Source of the DNA: Cerioporus squamosus
Taxonomy: Eukaryota > Basidiomycota > Agaricomycetes > Polyporales > Polyporaceae
Length of the DNA stretch: 64,000 nucleotides
Direction: 5' to 3'
NCBI GenBank assembly: GCA_022592435.1
Contig: JABYQS010000125.1
Location: forward strand, 47,364 to 111,363
Shown here piece by piece: positions 52,813 through 64,000 of this stretch. The notes below the pieces were generated by a model, which saw nothing but the letters and a program-made list of their open reading frames with translations, was not told the DNA's origin and ran no database searches. Numbering within the stretch: position 1 is the stretch's first letter; each line of letters starts with the position of its first letter. A program made the position numbers and the translations under genes.

Positions 52813-54004
52813 CTAGATCGTTTGCTGCGGACAGATGAGCACTCCGAGCGCATAGACGACAGATGTGCCACTCACCTTCACCGCGGACCAAGCGTAAACC
52901 ACACCATGAATCCTTTCCACCAACATCCGTCGGCATCCTTCGCAAGCGATCTTCTCCCCAATCTGCTCGAGGTGGAGCCTCAGTGTGTTGGCCGATATAC
53001 CTACGAGGAGCAGCGGTGCTGACGGTCAGCCTGAGTTGATGCGTTCGAGAATGTTCACACTTACTCGGCGTAGCGTCCCATGCCAGTTGGGCAGTGGCCA
53101 TTGCCCATTCCCGGACCAGCCGCCCCTGCTGGCTGCCTCTGCAGCTGTCCATGGGCGAGTGGCTCCGCGGGGCCTGAAGGAGGATGTTGCGGAGGGCAGC
53201 CATCCGCTCCTGGTGCAGGAGGATGAGTCGCTTGAGGTAGACCGGGCCCATCTTCACCGCCAGCTCGTCCGTGAGCCGCGTCATGTCGAACGAGAGCAGG
53301 TGGCCGGAGGCTACGACGGCGACGTCCTCGAGGCCGTGGCTGGCGGCGAGGGCGTACGTCTCGATCGGGTGGTACGGCGCGTTCGAGAGCAGGAGCTGGT
53401 AGAGCTGCTGGTTCGGCGCGCCGTGCGGCTCGATCGGGATCCCGTACTTGATCATTGCTGTGAACCCGTTGTCGACGGTCTGCAGCGCGGGGAAGTAGTG
53501 CAGCGCGGACATGTTGTAGACGATGTGCAGGACGATGTTGAGCGTGTCGCCGACCTCGGGGCAGAGGATGGTCGGTAGGGAGCCGCCATAGATATGCTCG
53601 ACGTCGTAGAAGAGGCCGTCGAACCCGTTCGTCGAGGCGTTGATGATGCGGTGACGGTGGACGTAGAAGTAGACATGGTTCGAGGAGACGATGATTGAGT
53701 CGGGGAGGCGGTCGTCGTCCCGTAGAGAGGGCGCGAAGGTGATAGACACGGTCGCGTCTTCGGGGGGATCGAGCAGCGGAGAAGTCTGTAAGAAAGGTTC
53801 AGGTTAAGCATACGTGTTCAACGTCCAGCTTGCTCAGCGGCCACGACATCGGTTGGAAAAATTGTAGACACGCACGGGGATCGCCGTCTGGGAGAGCTCC
53901 GAACCGTCCCCTGGTCCCCTCCCTGTGCTGTTGCTCCCTTGAGGGCTCGTCGGGCCACTCGATGTATCAGGTGAGGAGTAGAAAGAGAATTCAGAATAAT
54001 CCAT
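52813..54004 (-). CDS. BTB/POZ-domain protein
   Basis: Four exons (54004-53876, 53785-53065, 53000-52876, 52824-52813) give ~328 residues and keep frame. After a Ser-rich N-terminus comes a basidiomycete BTB fold: DSIIVSSNHVYFYVHRHRII, NASTNGFDGLF, then VGDTLNIVLHIVYNMS and QTVDNGFTAMIKYGIPIEPH. The C-terminal helical half has ETYALAASHGLEDVAVVASG, DELAVKMGPVYLKRLILLHQ and LRLHLEQIGEKIACEGCRRM. BTB domains mediate homo-oligomerisation or docking to cullin-3 ligases; large families of unknown targets exist in Agaricomycetes. The last exon of four codons (QTI and stop) is the least certain; an alternative without the final intron also ends nearby. Confidence 0.88.
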
Positions 54005-55157
54005 CGGCTGCGTCGCTGGGTGAAGTTGGGTTTGGCGGGGGCGGAGATACGACGTCCCGGCCTTGCGACGACCAGCGGACGGTGGTAGGCGAGCAGACGG
54101 TGGGTTCTCGCCTTCTTGCTCCTCAGGGCGCCGACTGCCACCTGGCAGGAGGCAAGTGCGCTTTGGAGAACGCAGGCCTATAAACAAAGGGTGGCTGCCA
54201 CCTGCTGGCGCTCGATACTAGCTGGGAGCTTCCTCGGCACTGCGTGGACGGCAGGTGTCGGGAACCAATGATATCGATGATAGATAGATGCCGAGGTCCG
54301 CAAACCACTTGTCCTGCCCCTGGTAAATAATCTTGAGTGCTCGTACACCGGATAGCAGCGCGTGATTCCCAGTCAAATGTGCTGACGCACTAAGCTCGAC
54401 AGGGTAACCAACGCCCTGCGAATATTTGCACTGTTACTCACAGACAAATATTCTGGCAATATAGAGAGGCTTTGGGACTTATACGGCGTGTCCCGCTAAG
54501 TCACGGAATCGCCACGCCGGCGCAACCAGCCGATTGGAACGTGTGCACTTCGTGTGAAGGGGCCGTCCCCGTCTCGTCTGGAACACACAACAAAGAAAGC
54601 TACAACGCGTACGTGGTCAACAAAGGTACCACTCAGCGAGTATCCACGCTTGGGTCTTAGACACTTAGCTATAAAGCCCGGGCTTGTTCAGAACTGAGGG
54701 ACGCTCGTCAGCGGCCAAGGAGCCGTGTGTGTCGTCCCAGCGCGATATATACTTGTTGGAGCCATTTACGGGAAGTTTCCTGCACAGCACTTTCGTAGCG
54801 GGAATGTTGTGGCACTTTGTGGCTCGGTGTACTCCAGATCGTTCTGGGCGCTACGGGGATGCTCTTGTGTATACCGGCAATTTCCGGAATCGGGCGGCTA
54901 ATGGTGTCCACTCGGTGTTCGCACTGGTCCGACTAAGACGGCATTGTACTGATCTCGGACTGGAGTACTGTGGGTTATTCGAGCACCTCGGTGAGAATGT
55001 GGTTGCGATATCGGACACAGTCTCGAGCTTCGGGGCATTCTATCCTCCATGCAGACGAGTTGCGGTCCACTCACATTGAGTAGTAAGCCATCCAGTATTT
55101 TCCGTGCATTACTCAGTTCCTAGCAGACAATGAAGAGAGATTGACTAATCACGCGGT
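54005..55157. other. Intergenic
   Basis: Promoter side of the BTB gene and 3' flank of the aldo/keto reductase gene. A + frame at 54684-55079 lacks family signature and is not called. Confidence 0.5.
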
Positions 55158-56725
55158 CTACCGATACTCAGCTCCGCAGTCACCTATGCTCGTAATCAAC
55201 TGAGGACCGTTGGAACGTAAGAGCACCTCTTGTACGGCGGCTCGATCATCTGCGCTCAGCCGGAACCCGTACACCTTCCGATTGTCGTCCGTGTGCTCTG
55301 AGACACCCATCCGGACGCCTGCATGGTTCGATCAGCCATGACATTTCGGAGCATACAGGATAAGATTACATACCGATGATCACGGCGCCGACGAAGGGAT
55401 GGTCCAGCACCCAACGTGTTGCGATATTGGCGATGCTCACGCCCTCGTATTTGTCGGCGATGGAGCGGAGCACGGAGAGAAGCGATTGGAACAATGACCA
55501 GCTGCCCCACGCCTTCACAATCATGTCAAGGTACTGAATCGCTCGATGTTAGCTTCTGGCGGTGCATGTGACACGGAGGCCGATAACTGACTTTGCGCTG
55601 AGATGGAGTCAGGGACCCGGAGTACAGATCAGGCTCTTCTTTTCCGAGCCAGCTGTCTGAAAGGAAGCCGCCACACTTGACACTCGATCAGAAGTATAAT
55701 CTCACAAGCGGCACTAGATGCGGTACTTACAAGAGTGCCGTACGTCAACAATTTGACATTGTGCTTGTGGCACACCTCGGCCATCCGGGAGAGAGGTCGG
55801 ATGTCGATGAGAGAAAACTGCAGCAAATTGTTCAAATAATTACGATTGGGATGACGATAAGAGGCACAACGTGCCTGCACTTGATTGGACACGATGCTAC
55901 CAGGTCCTGACTCGGTGCAAATCTCGTCCATGTGTATGGAGTCGAAGTTGCACAAGCCCAGAAGCGAAATCTTGCCCTCTCGCTGTAGATCCAGAAGATG
56001 ATGCATCGCAGTAAGATAGCCGGGATGGTCATAGTCCTGCCAGTGGAACTATGCACGACGTATTGATATCAGTCTACTTCTGACGAACGTCGAACTCTTG
56101 CACTCACCTGTAGCAGATCGACGCGCTCTAACTTCATGCGTTCGAGTCGCTCATTGATCGCCGCCTCAACTCGAGCCCTGGTTGGCTCTACCTTCCTGAA
56201 GACACACCACTTGGTAGCGCCGAAGATCTCTTCGGGGTGCGGCCAGTTCTGTCGGAACTCGCCCTGGGAACGCCGGAAGTCAGTACCGCCCACGCTGAGT
56301 CACAATACGAAACGCCGTACAAACAAGATCTCCGCGGAGCCGTAGTGGTCGGCTTGATAGTGGTAGAATCCAAGGTCAGGCACGACAGTGTACACAGACA
56401 TCCATACGCACCCTGAGAGACGTGGGGGCATCAAGAAGACAAAATCAGCAGCGGATCTCGAAAGGACTACGCGAACTTCCTCACCATGTCTAGATGCGTG
56501 AACTGTCAGTAGATGAACTTCAAGACTGCAGGAGGTACTTTACTTACCAAACGCTGTATAGCCGTTCTCAGCGTACGTCGCCATCTGGCGGCGGATCTTG
56601 GCGGCAGGCGCGCTGCCCCATGAGTTGCTGGACAACTGCCAGAGTCCATTGAAGAGTCGAGGCAGCTCGTACTCTCCGAGAAGGAAGGTTTCCTCCCTAG
56701 AGAGAATGTCGGATTGCATGATCAT
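55158..56725 (-). CDS. Aldo/keto reductase, with micro-exon and a GC-AG intron
   Basis: Nine exons: 56725-56548, 56489-56485, 56352-56321, 56263-56108, 56048-55875, 55817-55731, 55675-55592, 55533-55374 and 55318-55158, about 345 residues. The TIM-barrel AKR motifs are plain: LFNGLWQLSSNSWG, the catalytic Asp-Met and Tyr of DMADHYGSAEI, GATKWCV, LERVDLLQFHWQDYDHPGY, GLCNFDS, VSNQVQFSLIDIRPL, LLTYGTLCGGFLSD and GAVIIGVR. The enzyme should reduce an aldehyde or ketone with NAD(P)H. Exon 2 is only five bases (ACATG) and leaves the frame one base short; an extra G beside 56484 would mend it. The intron at 55874-55818 starts GC, not GT. A TATA element at 56792-56801 is ~70 bases upstream of the start. 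Confidence 0.9.
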
Positions 56726-58388
56726 CGTGATCGTCGAATCTGAGGGACTGTCTCTGCGGGATCGCTGGGTGTCAGCAATCGGCTACCACGTATTATATAC
56801 GTGAGCGCCATCTCACTCGACTCGGAACGTTGAATGTTGAGGGATAATGCAAGTCTAGTACAAGAGCGGCTGACAAGACGGCCGGACCACGGTCTCCTTT
56901 CTTGTGGCCGGGGGCAGTTACCTCATCTGATGGTGTTGGCAACCCGTATCAGTCGCTCCGCGCCCGAAGGCTACGGGTGTTGCCTCTCGCTGCTGAGCTG
57001 ACAGCCTGGTGGCCCAAACGAAGTGCTGGTGGGCGCGATGGCCTGTGTGATTAGAGGCAGTGAATGTCGTGGTGAACATCGGGCTGACGAAGGACAGATG
57101 GCGCACTGGTTTCATCGTGAGACCCTTGCATGTCACGGTTCTACCAGCATCCTATTACGGTAAGGCTGTGACACGATACGCCTGTCACGTAAGATTGAAC
57201 CCCGGCCGCTCCGACCAACGACGGGACACTTCATTCCGCAACGACATACGGCCACTTCACCATCATTGGAGATTGGGTCGCTGCGCAACTCAAATGTCGA
57301 CTGCAGTGGGAGGAGCCGCGCCTTGGCGGTCACTGGAACCCGCGATGTTCCAATCCTGTTCGGTTCTCCTGCCAATCCTGTCGACTTCGAGGCACAACGC
57401 CCTCCTTATCGATACTGACGCTTGCATGAGTCTTGCCTCGAGGGTAATATCCTCGACAGGATCATCGACAGATAGCGATTCTGTAGGCAAATCGCGGGAG
57501 GAAATCTTCATGGTGAAGATCGGAGGCCTGCGGGAGACGGAACCAGTCAGTCCACGGTGCCTCCGGTAACTAAACAAGATACCACTGAACACAAGACTGG
57601 CCGCACATCACTCTGCAACCACGTTAGTTAGTGGCGGATCACTGATCAGTCACGGTACGCTCTCTTCTTGGAATAAACGATGTCGAAAATATCTCGCTCG
57701 TATCGGTGTCAGGGTCATTTAATCCTGGCACGTAGCTTCCGAGTCAGCTCTCGCGCCCCGCCCGGCGGATGCATACGTGTTTCGAGGGAGTGACGCGCCC
57801 TGCCTCGTCATGTCAGCGTGCGGCCCGCTCTCTCGCTGACGGGATCACGACCACCACCCACTAGCACTTGGAGTGTACACACATTCGTATACACTGTCTC
57901 CATGAGCAACTAGGGGCCTGCGTCCGGAGTCCTACACTCCGGTCGCTGGGAGAAGTGCTATGACCCCATGCTGACATCCCGAAACTTGGAAATACCCATC
58001 CGATCCGGGTGCGCTATGCACAGATGAAACATCGGGTCTCTGTCGGGTAGCGGAATGATAACTTAACCCAATCAGTGTCCCATCTGAGCACAAAACGACC
58101 ATTTGGGGGAGATACTGCAGGGCTCGACCGCTGCGCCTAAGTAATCGCTCTGCGCTTTCCGGGTAAGCGATGATAAATGGAGCCGTGCAAGGATGCCGTG
58201 TGAGCAGCATGCATGCAGAGTCTCCGTTCAAATGATACCATTCCCTTCTTTGTGCACATAGCCGGTCTCCATCAGGATCCCGGGTCCGCTATAAGAAGAG
58301 TCAGCAGACGACGAACAGGGGCACAAAGCATCGCTCACAGTCGCATCCCCACCGCGCAACTCTTCCGGTTACTCCACCACATATCGTG
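56726..58388. other. Divergent intergenic region
   Basis: Promoters of the aldo/keto reductase (-) and of the 58389 gene (+). Includes a near-palindrome ACGTATTATATACGT at 56788-56802 that holds the AKR TATA box. No gene seen. Confidence 0.55.
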
Positions 58389-59127
58389 ATGCCGTCAGTC
58401 GATGGAACCACTACCCAAGGAGGTCCTGTCCTCGGTCATGTGTCAGTTCTCCGTGGCCAATAGATTCATAGCAATGCATGCTGACCACACTTTTGCAGGA
58501 ACCTCATGGTTGATACGTTCATCTCGAACGTGACCCTCATTGAGTCAGAATCGGACTTCTGTCCGAATATCAGGGATACTGACGAACCGCAACAGCTTGC
58601 AAGATTCCATTCGCCGCACGCTTGCCACATCGCCACCGTCTGTCGCGGCGGCGTTCACGGCAGCTGCAAGGGATCGCCTCGCTAGAAGCAAGGCCAACGC
58701 AGTCCCGGATTCCGACACGCTCTTTGTTCAAACGTCAAGTTCAGGATGGGAAGCCACCCCACAGCTGGACACGGTGCTCCGCCGAGCTCGGGCCCTGTAC
58801 GGCTCGGGCTTGGGCCTAGCAAGCCTTCGCGTCTTGACTGCCGTGGTAGTGGCCGCTGGTCGCACACGCTGGGAGCCGGATAGCGATCTCGAAACACTTC
58901 TGGCGTACGTAGACGCGGACATCTCGCAGGCGGTGGTCAGTGTGGGACAGGAGATGGACGCGGGACGCACGGGGGCAGAGGAGGAAGCCGAAACGCACAA
59001 GGCGATGATCAACGCACTCAAGACGTGCGGGGAGTCGGTGGCGGCCTGGGAGGGCGACTTTCCTTTCGAACGAGCGATGGATAGCGTTGAGCAGTGGAAG
59101 CCGGGCCAGGCGCCGCTGGGCCGGTAG
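58389..59127 (+). CDS. Unknown protein, probable frame break
   Basis: Modelled start 58389 (MPSVDGTTTQGGPVLGHV) with a 57-nt GT-AG intron 58442-58498, then VNLMVDTFISNVTLIESESD. Around 58585-58605 coding bias passes to the +1 frame, which runs SLQDSIRRTLATSPPSVAAA, TPQLDTVLRRARALYGSGLG and ASLRVLTAVVVAAGRTRWEP to a TAG at 59125-59127. The C-terminal ~170 residues look like a soluble helical protein. I do not recognise it. The frame change could be a sequence error or an unseen small intron. Confidence 0.5.
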
Positions 59128-62100
59128 TAGTAGCGTGCACGTATCCCGAATATCACCTTGATCTGGATGTCGTAGGATATCGGCCGTTTGTAGGGTGAGA
59201 CACCGTGCCGTAGGTACTCCGTGTTTAGGGCAGTACACGGGGTCCGTGATAACTCGCTGTGGGCGTTTAGTAGTATTGATTGCATACGCAGGTTTCGGGG
59301 AGACAGACCTATGGCCATCGCCGGGACTCACTCCATTTCCAAAGTTCATCGGAGCTGTTGACTCCCAACGCTCTCGGCGAGTCATGTACCGGTGCACTTG
59401 AGTTGTATCGCAGAAAAAGAATGGCAGGGCTGAGGCAGATGGACGGCCGCGAAGTTCCCCGCTGCGGTCGCAGCTGGGGAAGCCTCCGCATCTTTGAAGA
59501 TGGAGATGCCGCAATAGATGCTGATGAGGTTGATGAGTACGAGCACTGAGAGATGGCTGTAGTTATGTGGCGTTGCACTCGAAGGCAGTACTACGACATG
59601 AAGAGCGGGACAGGAACTTCATTCAATGGCGCCGCCACGACACATACCTGCATCTGAGACTAATGAGATGCGTAATGTAAAGCTCGTCAACTTACCGCGA
59701 TTGGTGCGAGGACAAACCATGCTGAAGGTCTGGTCCTATCAAGCTCTCCCAAGATACACCGTCGTTGATTAGATGTTGATGAAACGAACTGCCTCTAGCT
59801 TGCTGAGCTCTACGAGAGGAGATATCATGAGTCATGTGTCGGCACCACGTCCGGAAACATATTCAAGGTTCACGCTCACGGCTTACCTGTGGCCTTCCGG
59901 GTCCATGCCGGCAGGGGATTCTCATGAATGGCGCCCCCGAATGCAATGTCGGTTACTCTTTGGGTGACCGAAGAGGAGTTCCCCGTCCTGCTAGGCCTCG
60001 AAAAGACAAGAGGATGAGGAACCCATGGATCGGGACCCAGGGTCGCATATCTCTGCGCTGACCACAGTCGACCGCGTACACACCCGTGGATATCGCAGTT
60101 ATGTATATGAGCAAACGGAACCGGGAATCACGGGTGGCTGACCTGCGCAATGGTGCCATGCACGCTCGGCATGACATGGGTACGTCGGAGAAGCAAGTGG
60201 CGGATAATAAAGTCAATTGGCGCAGTGGTCACCACTGTGGAAGTCTCCCCTCGGACCGACTAGAAGAAGGTATGCTAGGCAGCAAGTCTCGTAAGATACG
60301 GCGAGCATGCGACTACCACCGCCTCAAGAACTACTGACCTTGTGATGGTCCTCGTTGAACCAGGCAGCCTAGCGTCAGCCGAAGCCACTCTGGAATGGTA
60401 TGCATTGCGATGTTCGAGTAATCTTCACCGGCTGTCGGCTTCTCTGAACATATTCGTCATCACACTTGTGGGTCTAGCGCTGGAGAGCAGAACGATGTAC
60501 TCTCCGGGATTCTTTATTTTCCATGCGACATCCCTCAGACTATGATGCGCGCTCTAGCCACCCTGCGGATGCAATGCGCGGACGCGCACGGAAGATAGAG
60601 TCAACCCGGCGTTGTGCATGAGCCAAAGGAAGGCACGGCGAGGACAGGTCTTGGCGATGTATGCATCCGTCATGACCGCATGGAGAGAAGGCACTACGGA
60701 GGGTTTGAACCTAAAGGAAGAGGTTGGATCTCGAGGAACGGCGTATAGGTGGCAGTTTTTTACTCACCGTGACATGGGCGCGGACCAGTGTCAGACAGGA
60801 CGCTACTCGGCATGGCGGATGTCAGGCCATGATTGGCTGATACCGGCAGCACCTCGACTTCCTCCCGCCATCTGCAAGTGTCTAAATATATGACTATCGT
60901 GGATGTGGATTTGTCGCATGTGCCATGAGACCGAGCATGAAGGAGCCACATACCTGAGTTCGGTCGGAGTCAAACACCGCAAATTTGGGCGTTCGAAGTC
61001 GCCGATGACAGGTGGGAACCCAAAAAACCAGAGCCCAGCCTCTACCGAGCAGGGGAGAAACCGGCAGGTAGGACCCCGCTACGGACAGGTGATGGAGAGG
61101 ACACCCCGAACAGGGCCGGAATGCGCACCTCGATATAGACGGAGTATAGTGGTACAGAGAAGTACGGCGCCACTATTGACATCTTAAACAGCCGTCGTGG
61201 TTCAACAAGCCTGTGGGGCTGAGACCTGAGGGGTCTCGCTTCACCGCATCGCAAGCGAGGGCGAGCTGTGCAGGTGCATGGTTGAACATGCCAGCAAGGC
61301 GCGGTGCCGGTCAGTCTGTGTCTGCACTTGCATCACGAAGAGAATATGATGCAGGAGGCTTAGACAGCTGCGCACACCCTGCGAATGTTGCGAGATAGTC
61401 CCAGCCCCGGGGCTCGCGTCCGACAAGACCCCCGCTGGCGAAGCTTGCAGTATAGGCCGCCCAACGACAGAGGTAAGGACGGCAAGACCGCATCCGCAGC
61501 CTGAGGCAGTGCCAAATTTCTGTTGACCCAAGAGTGACGGAAGCACCACAAGGACACGGTCCAACAAGTGTACAAAAGTGCATGGTGGAACAGCCGGGGT
61601 TCCTTCAAGTCCAAGTGAAACCACGCACCAAGCAGGAAATCGTAACGCCTTTCTGGAGCCGATGGGAACGGGTTCTTGGGTTCGCACACGTTGAACGCTG
61701 GTTCTCTGGTTCGACCGTCATCCTCCAAGTTGATTCCTTGCGGCCTACATGCCAAATCACCACAGCCGTCTACGGACTCTGGCACAAGCGGAAGCTGAGG
61801 ATGAGGGGTCCAATAGCGACTTCCGATCGGTCTCCGCCTCCGAGCGGACAGTACTGCCAGCGCAACGGGGTGAAATGACCTGGCCGAGAGTTATTGTGAG
61901 CGTCCACAATTATAGCGCGACTTCTTGGCCAACTGACCTCGTCCGCAGGTGCTTGGCTGTGTACGCAGCAAGAAGATGGACAATACGCAAATACGAGGCG
62001 GGTCGGGATGGCTACGCCGCATCCGCGCATGACGCCGGCAGCCGAGATCGGCATGGCCCGGTTGGGACATGGGGCGGGCGCCTGTGCAGGAGGGGTTGCT

Positions 62101-62217
62101 GGAGCGGCGTCTGCACTCAGCCTCTTGTCAGCTCACGGTCCATTCATAACGCCTCCCATTCCGCAGCCGGCTGCACTTTCTTTCCTTTCACCCTCCACCA
62201 TCGCTGTCCTGTCCGTC
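59128..62217. other. Gene-poor interval
   Basis: 3.1 kb with no supported gene, repeat or RNA. The last part is the promoter and leader of the secreted protein gene at 62218. Confidence 0.5.
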
Positions 62218-63265
62218 ATGCCCGCTTTCCGCAACTTCGCTCTCGTCGCCGCCGCCGTCGCGGTGCAGTTGGCTGGCACCACTGCTCAATCGTGAGTCTA
62301 CCCCGCAGAAAACTCACGTATGAGATCCTGTCAATCGCTGACACTTGCTGCGTCTTCTCTGCCAGTCTTAGCATTTCTTCCCAGTGCCAGTCCACGCTCG
62401 CCGCTCTCGTTACGTCGTCGGATGCGTCCTGCTTGAACGCACAAGCCCTCGTCGGCCTCGTTGCCTCCTCCTCGTCGTCGTCCAACACCTCGATCGTTTC
62501 CTCGATCAACACATGGGCGACGGGACTCTGCAGCAAGCCGGCCTGCTCCAACGACACCCTTGCGGCCGTCGTCTCGAACATCACGTCCGGCTGTTCGTCC
62601 GACCTTCAGTCGCTCGGCCTGAGCAACATCGATTCTGGTGAGCTCACCTCGATCGTTCAAACCGCGTACCCCACCGTGCGCCAGGTTCTCTGCCTCGCCG
62701 AGTAAGCTCCGCATGCCCTCATACCGTTTCATTCCCATCTCACGCAGATCGCCCCGCAGCACCAATAACAGCAACACGCTCTGTGTCACCGAGGCGCTGA
62801 ACAGCATCGAGCCCTACACTGGACAGCTTTCCGTCTCCAACATCGAGTCGATCGCGACGACCATCATGAGCGGCGGAGCGATTCCGAACGTCCCCTCCAA
62901 CGTTACCTGCACGGACTGTGTCAAGGGCGCATACAGCATCGTCGCCCAGAACTTCGGCGACCTGATCCCGAGCTCCGTGTCCTCTGACCTCTCCTCCACG
63001 TGCGGTGCCTCGTTCGTCGGTAAGTGATTACCTTTGTGTGAACGCGATGCAAACTCCGGACTGCGGCTGACCATCCATCTGTTTCCGTTCGACGTGCACA
63101 GATGGCTCACAGCCCTCGACGGTGACGCAGCTTGCGAGCGACAGCGGCTCTTCGACCACCGTGACGCCCAACGGTGCCGCGCCCAGCTACTCCACGGCGC
63201 CGGTGTTTGGCATCGTGGGGTCTGCGCTCCTCGCGGTCTCGTCCGCGTTCGCTCTCCTTGCATAG
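62218..63265 (+). CDS. Secreted GPI-type Ser/Cys-rich protein of unknown function
   Basis: Four exons (62218-62291, 62366-62701, 62748-63019, 63102-63265) with intact phases give ~281 residues. A signal peptide (MPAFRNFALVAAAVAVQLAG) leads to two related Ser-rich helical regions with paired cysteines: ISSQCQSTLAALVTSSDASC and NALNSIEP-like segments with VTCTDCVKGAYSIVAQNFGD. N-glycosylation sites are frequent (NTS, NDT, NIT, NVT). The C-terminus is a Ser/Thr stretch and a hydrophobic tail (VFGIVGSALLAVSSAFALLA), typical of GPI anchoring to the plasma membrane or wall. Such proteins are common in Agaricomycetes and mostly uncharacterised. Confidence 0.9.
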
Positions 63266-64000
63266 AGTCGACGTTCCCGCGGTATACTAGCGACCGCATG
63301 GACGCTTTTCCCCAGTTCTCCGTTCACAGTGCTGGGCCATGTTTATTGTTCCTTTCCACGACACGGACTCGATGGACTGCTCTATCGCACAGGCAGAAGT
63401 TGTAGCTTGCTTTCCCCCATTGCAAAGTACGCATTAGCTTAATCATCGGACATTTGCAATGCACATCGGATTGTGGAGGCGTTATACTTGGCCTATTGCA
63501 GGCGGTGTGTGGTGGTCTTCTTTCTGCTCTTGCCATGCGCATATAGCTGCATATAGACCGCTTGTTCTGAGGTGCGCAGCGCGTTCTTCCTCCGCACGGC
63601 TCACTTCACGACAGGTAAGCAGACGCGAACAGGCGCGGATTGAATTCCCGCGGCGGACGCGCAGGCAATGTGAACCGCGCTTAATCGCGGGTTTCGCGGG
63701 ATGTGGCGGGACGTTTCGGGGCCTTGGCAGGAGAGGTCCTCACCGATCGGAAAGCGTGAGTGAACAGACATTGCTAAGCACCCTGTCGAGACTATGTACT
63801 CATGCTGAACAGGATCATGACACTATAGACACTTCAAGTTGTTACGACACTGCTTGCGCAGGATCAACGTTTAACGCCTCGACGGACCAGCTCCTTGCAG
63901 AGACTTGGCTGTTGGACTGCGGAGCAAAGGAACTAAATGTATCTGCTGCGGACCAGCGCATGACAAGCAAACGCTGATGATTAGCACTATGGTGCAGTGT
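63266..64000. other. Window edge, no gene seen
   Basis: 3' flank of the secreted protein gene and 700 bases with no coding signal. Confidence 0.5.

Noticed and set aside
54684..55079. 131-codon + frame
   Set aside because: No family signature, no introns and weak third-position bias; lies in the intergenic space of two minus-strand genes.

Overview
The window is nuclear DNA of a filamentous basidiomycete, most likely an Agaricomycete of the wood-decay type (Polyporales-like; inference from gene families). The sequence shows GC-rich codon third positions and many short introns (about 50-90 nt, GTRNGT...YAG). Families include a sedolisin, GH128 and GH16 glucanases, a basidiomycete HET-domain protein, BTB/POZ and F-box-like proteins, and a fumarate reductase fused to cytochrome b5. 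I saw no tRNA, rRNA, CRISPR array or recognisable transposase.

Layout. 1-3.2 kb: 3' end of fumarate reductase/cytochrome b5 (+), then an F-box-like gene (+). 4.1-10.2 kb: a secreted sedolisin, a membrane-anchored pepsin-type aspartic protease and a small multi-span membrane protein, all +. 10.6-14.4 kb: a mitochondrial-type single-span protein (+) converges on a large acidic/zinc-finger-like gene (-), with a long hairpin at the junction. 16.1-19.6 kb: tandem GH128 glucanase paralogues (-). 20.3-24.9 kb: a 10-exon gelsolin-repeat protein (-). 25.8-30.5 kb: UDP-glycosyltransferase (+), small mitochondrial-type protein (-), HET-domain gene (+). 31.0-36.2 kb: GPI-type GH16 glucanase, NADP-dependent 6-phosphogluconate-dehydrogenase-like enzyme, acidic C2H2-like protein, all +. 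36.8-48.2 kb: mostly empty apart from a gene remnant and one unknown gene (41993-43675). 48.2-56.7 kb: 40S ribosomal protein S5 (-), RRM-like/coiled-coil gene (+), BTB/POZ gene (-), aldo/keto reductase (-). 58.4-63.3 kb: an unknown gene, a 3 kb gap, and a small secreted GPI-type protein.

How the genes relate. There is no operon or biosynthetic cluster. Two themes recur. One is cell-wall and secretory function: two GH128 enzymes, GH16, two proteases and a GPI-type protein. The other is fungal regulatory or self-recognition families (HET, BTB, F-box-like, C2H2-like).

Data caution. At least eleven frame breaks of one base sit inside otherwise well-conserved coding sequence, most of them in or beside short G or C runs. 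Deletions and insertions both occur. A shared technical cause, homopolymer-length errors, is the simplest reading, though real pseudogenisation of some copies is possible. Where this affects a gene I give the outer limits and the position of the break. I did not find a clear previously undescribed system. The best leads are the hairpin overlapping a stop codon at 11.5 kb, the HET gene whose tail is replaced by a tandem acidic repeat, and a C2H2-like module shared by two unrelated genes.
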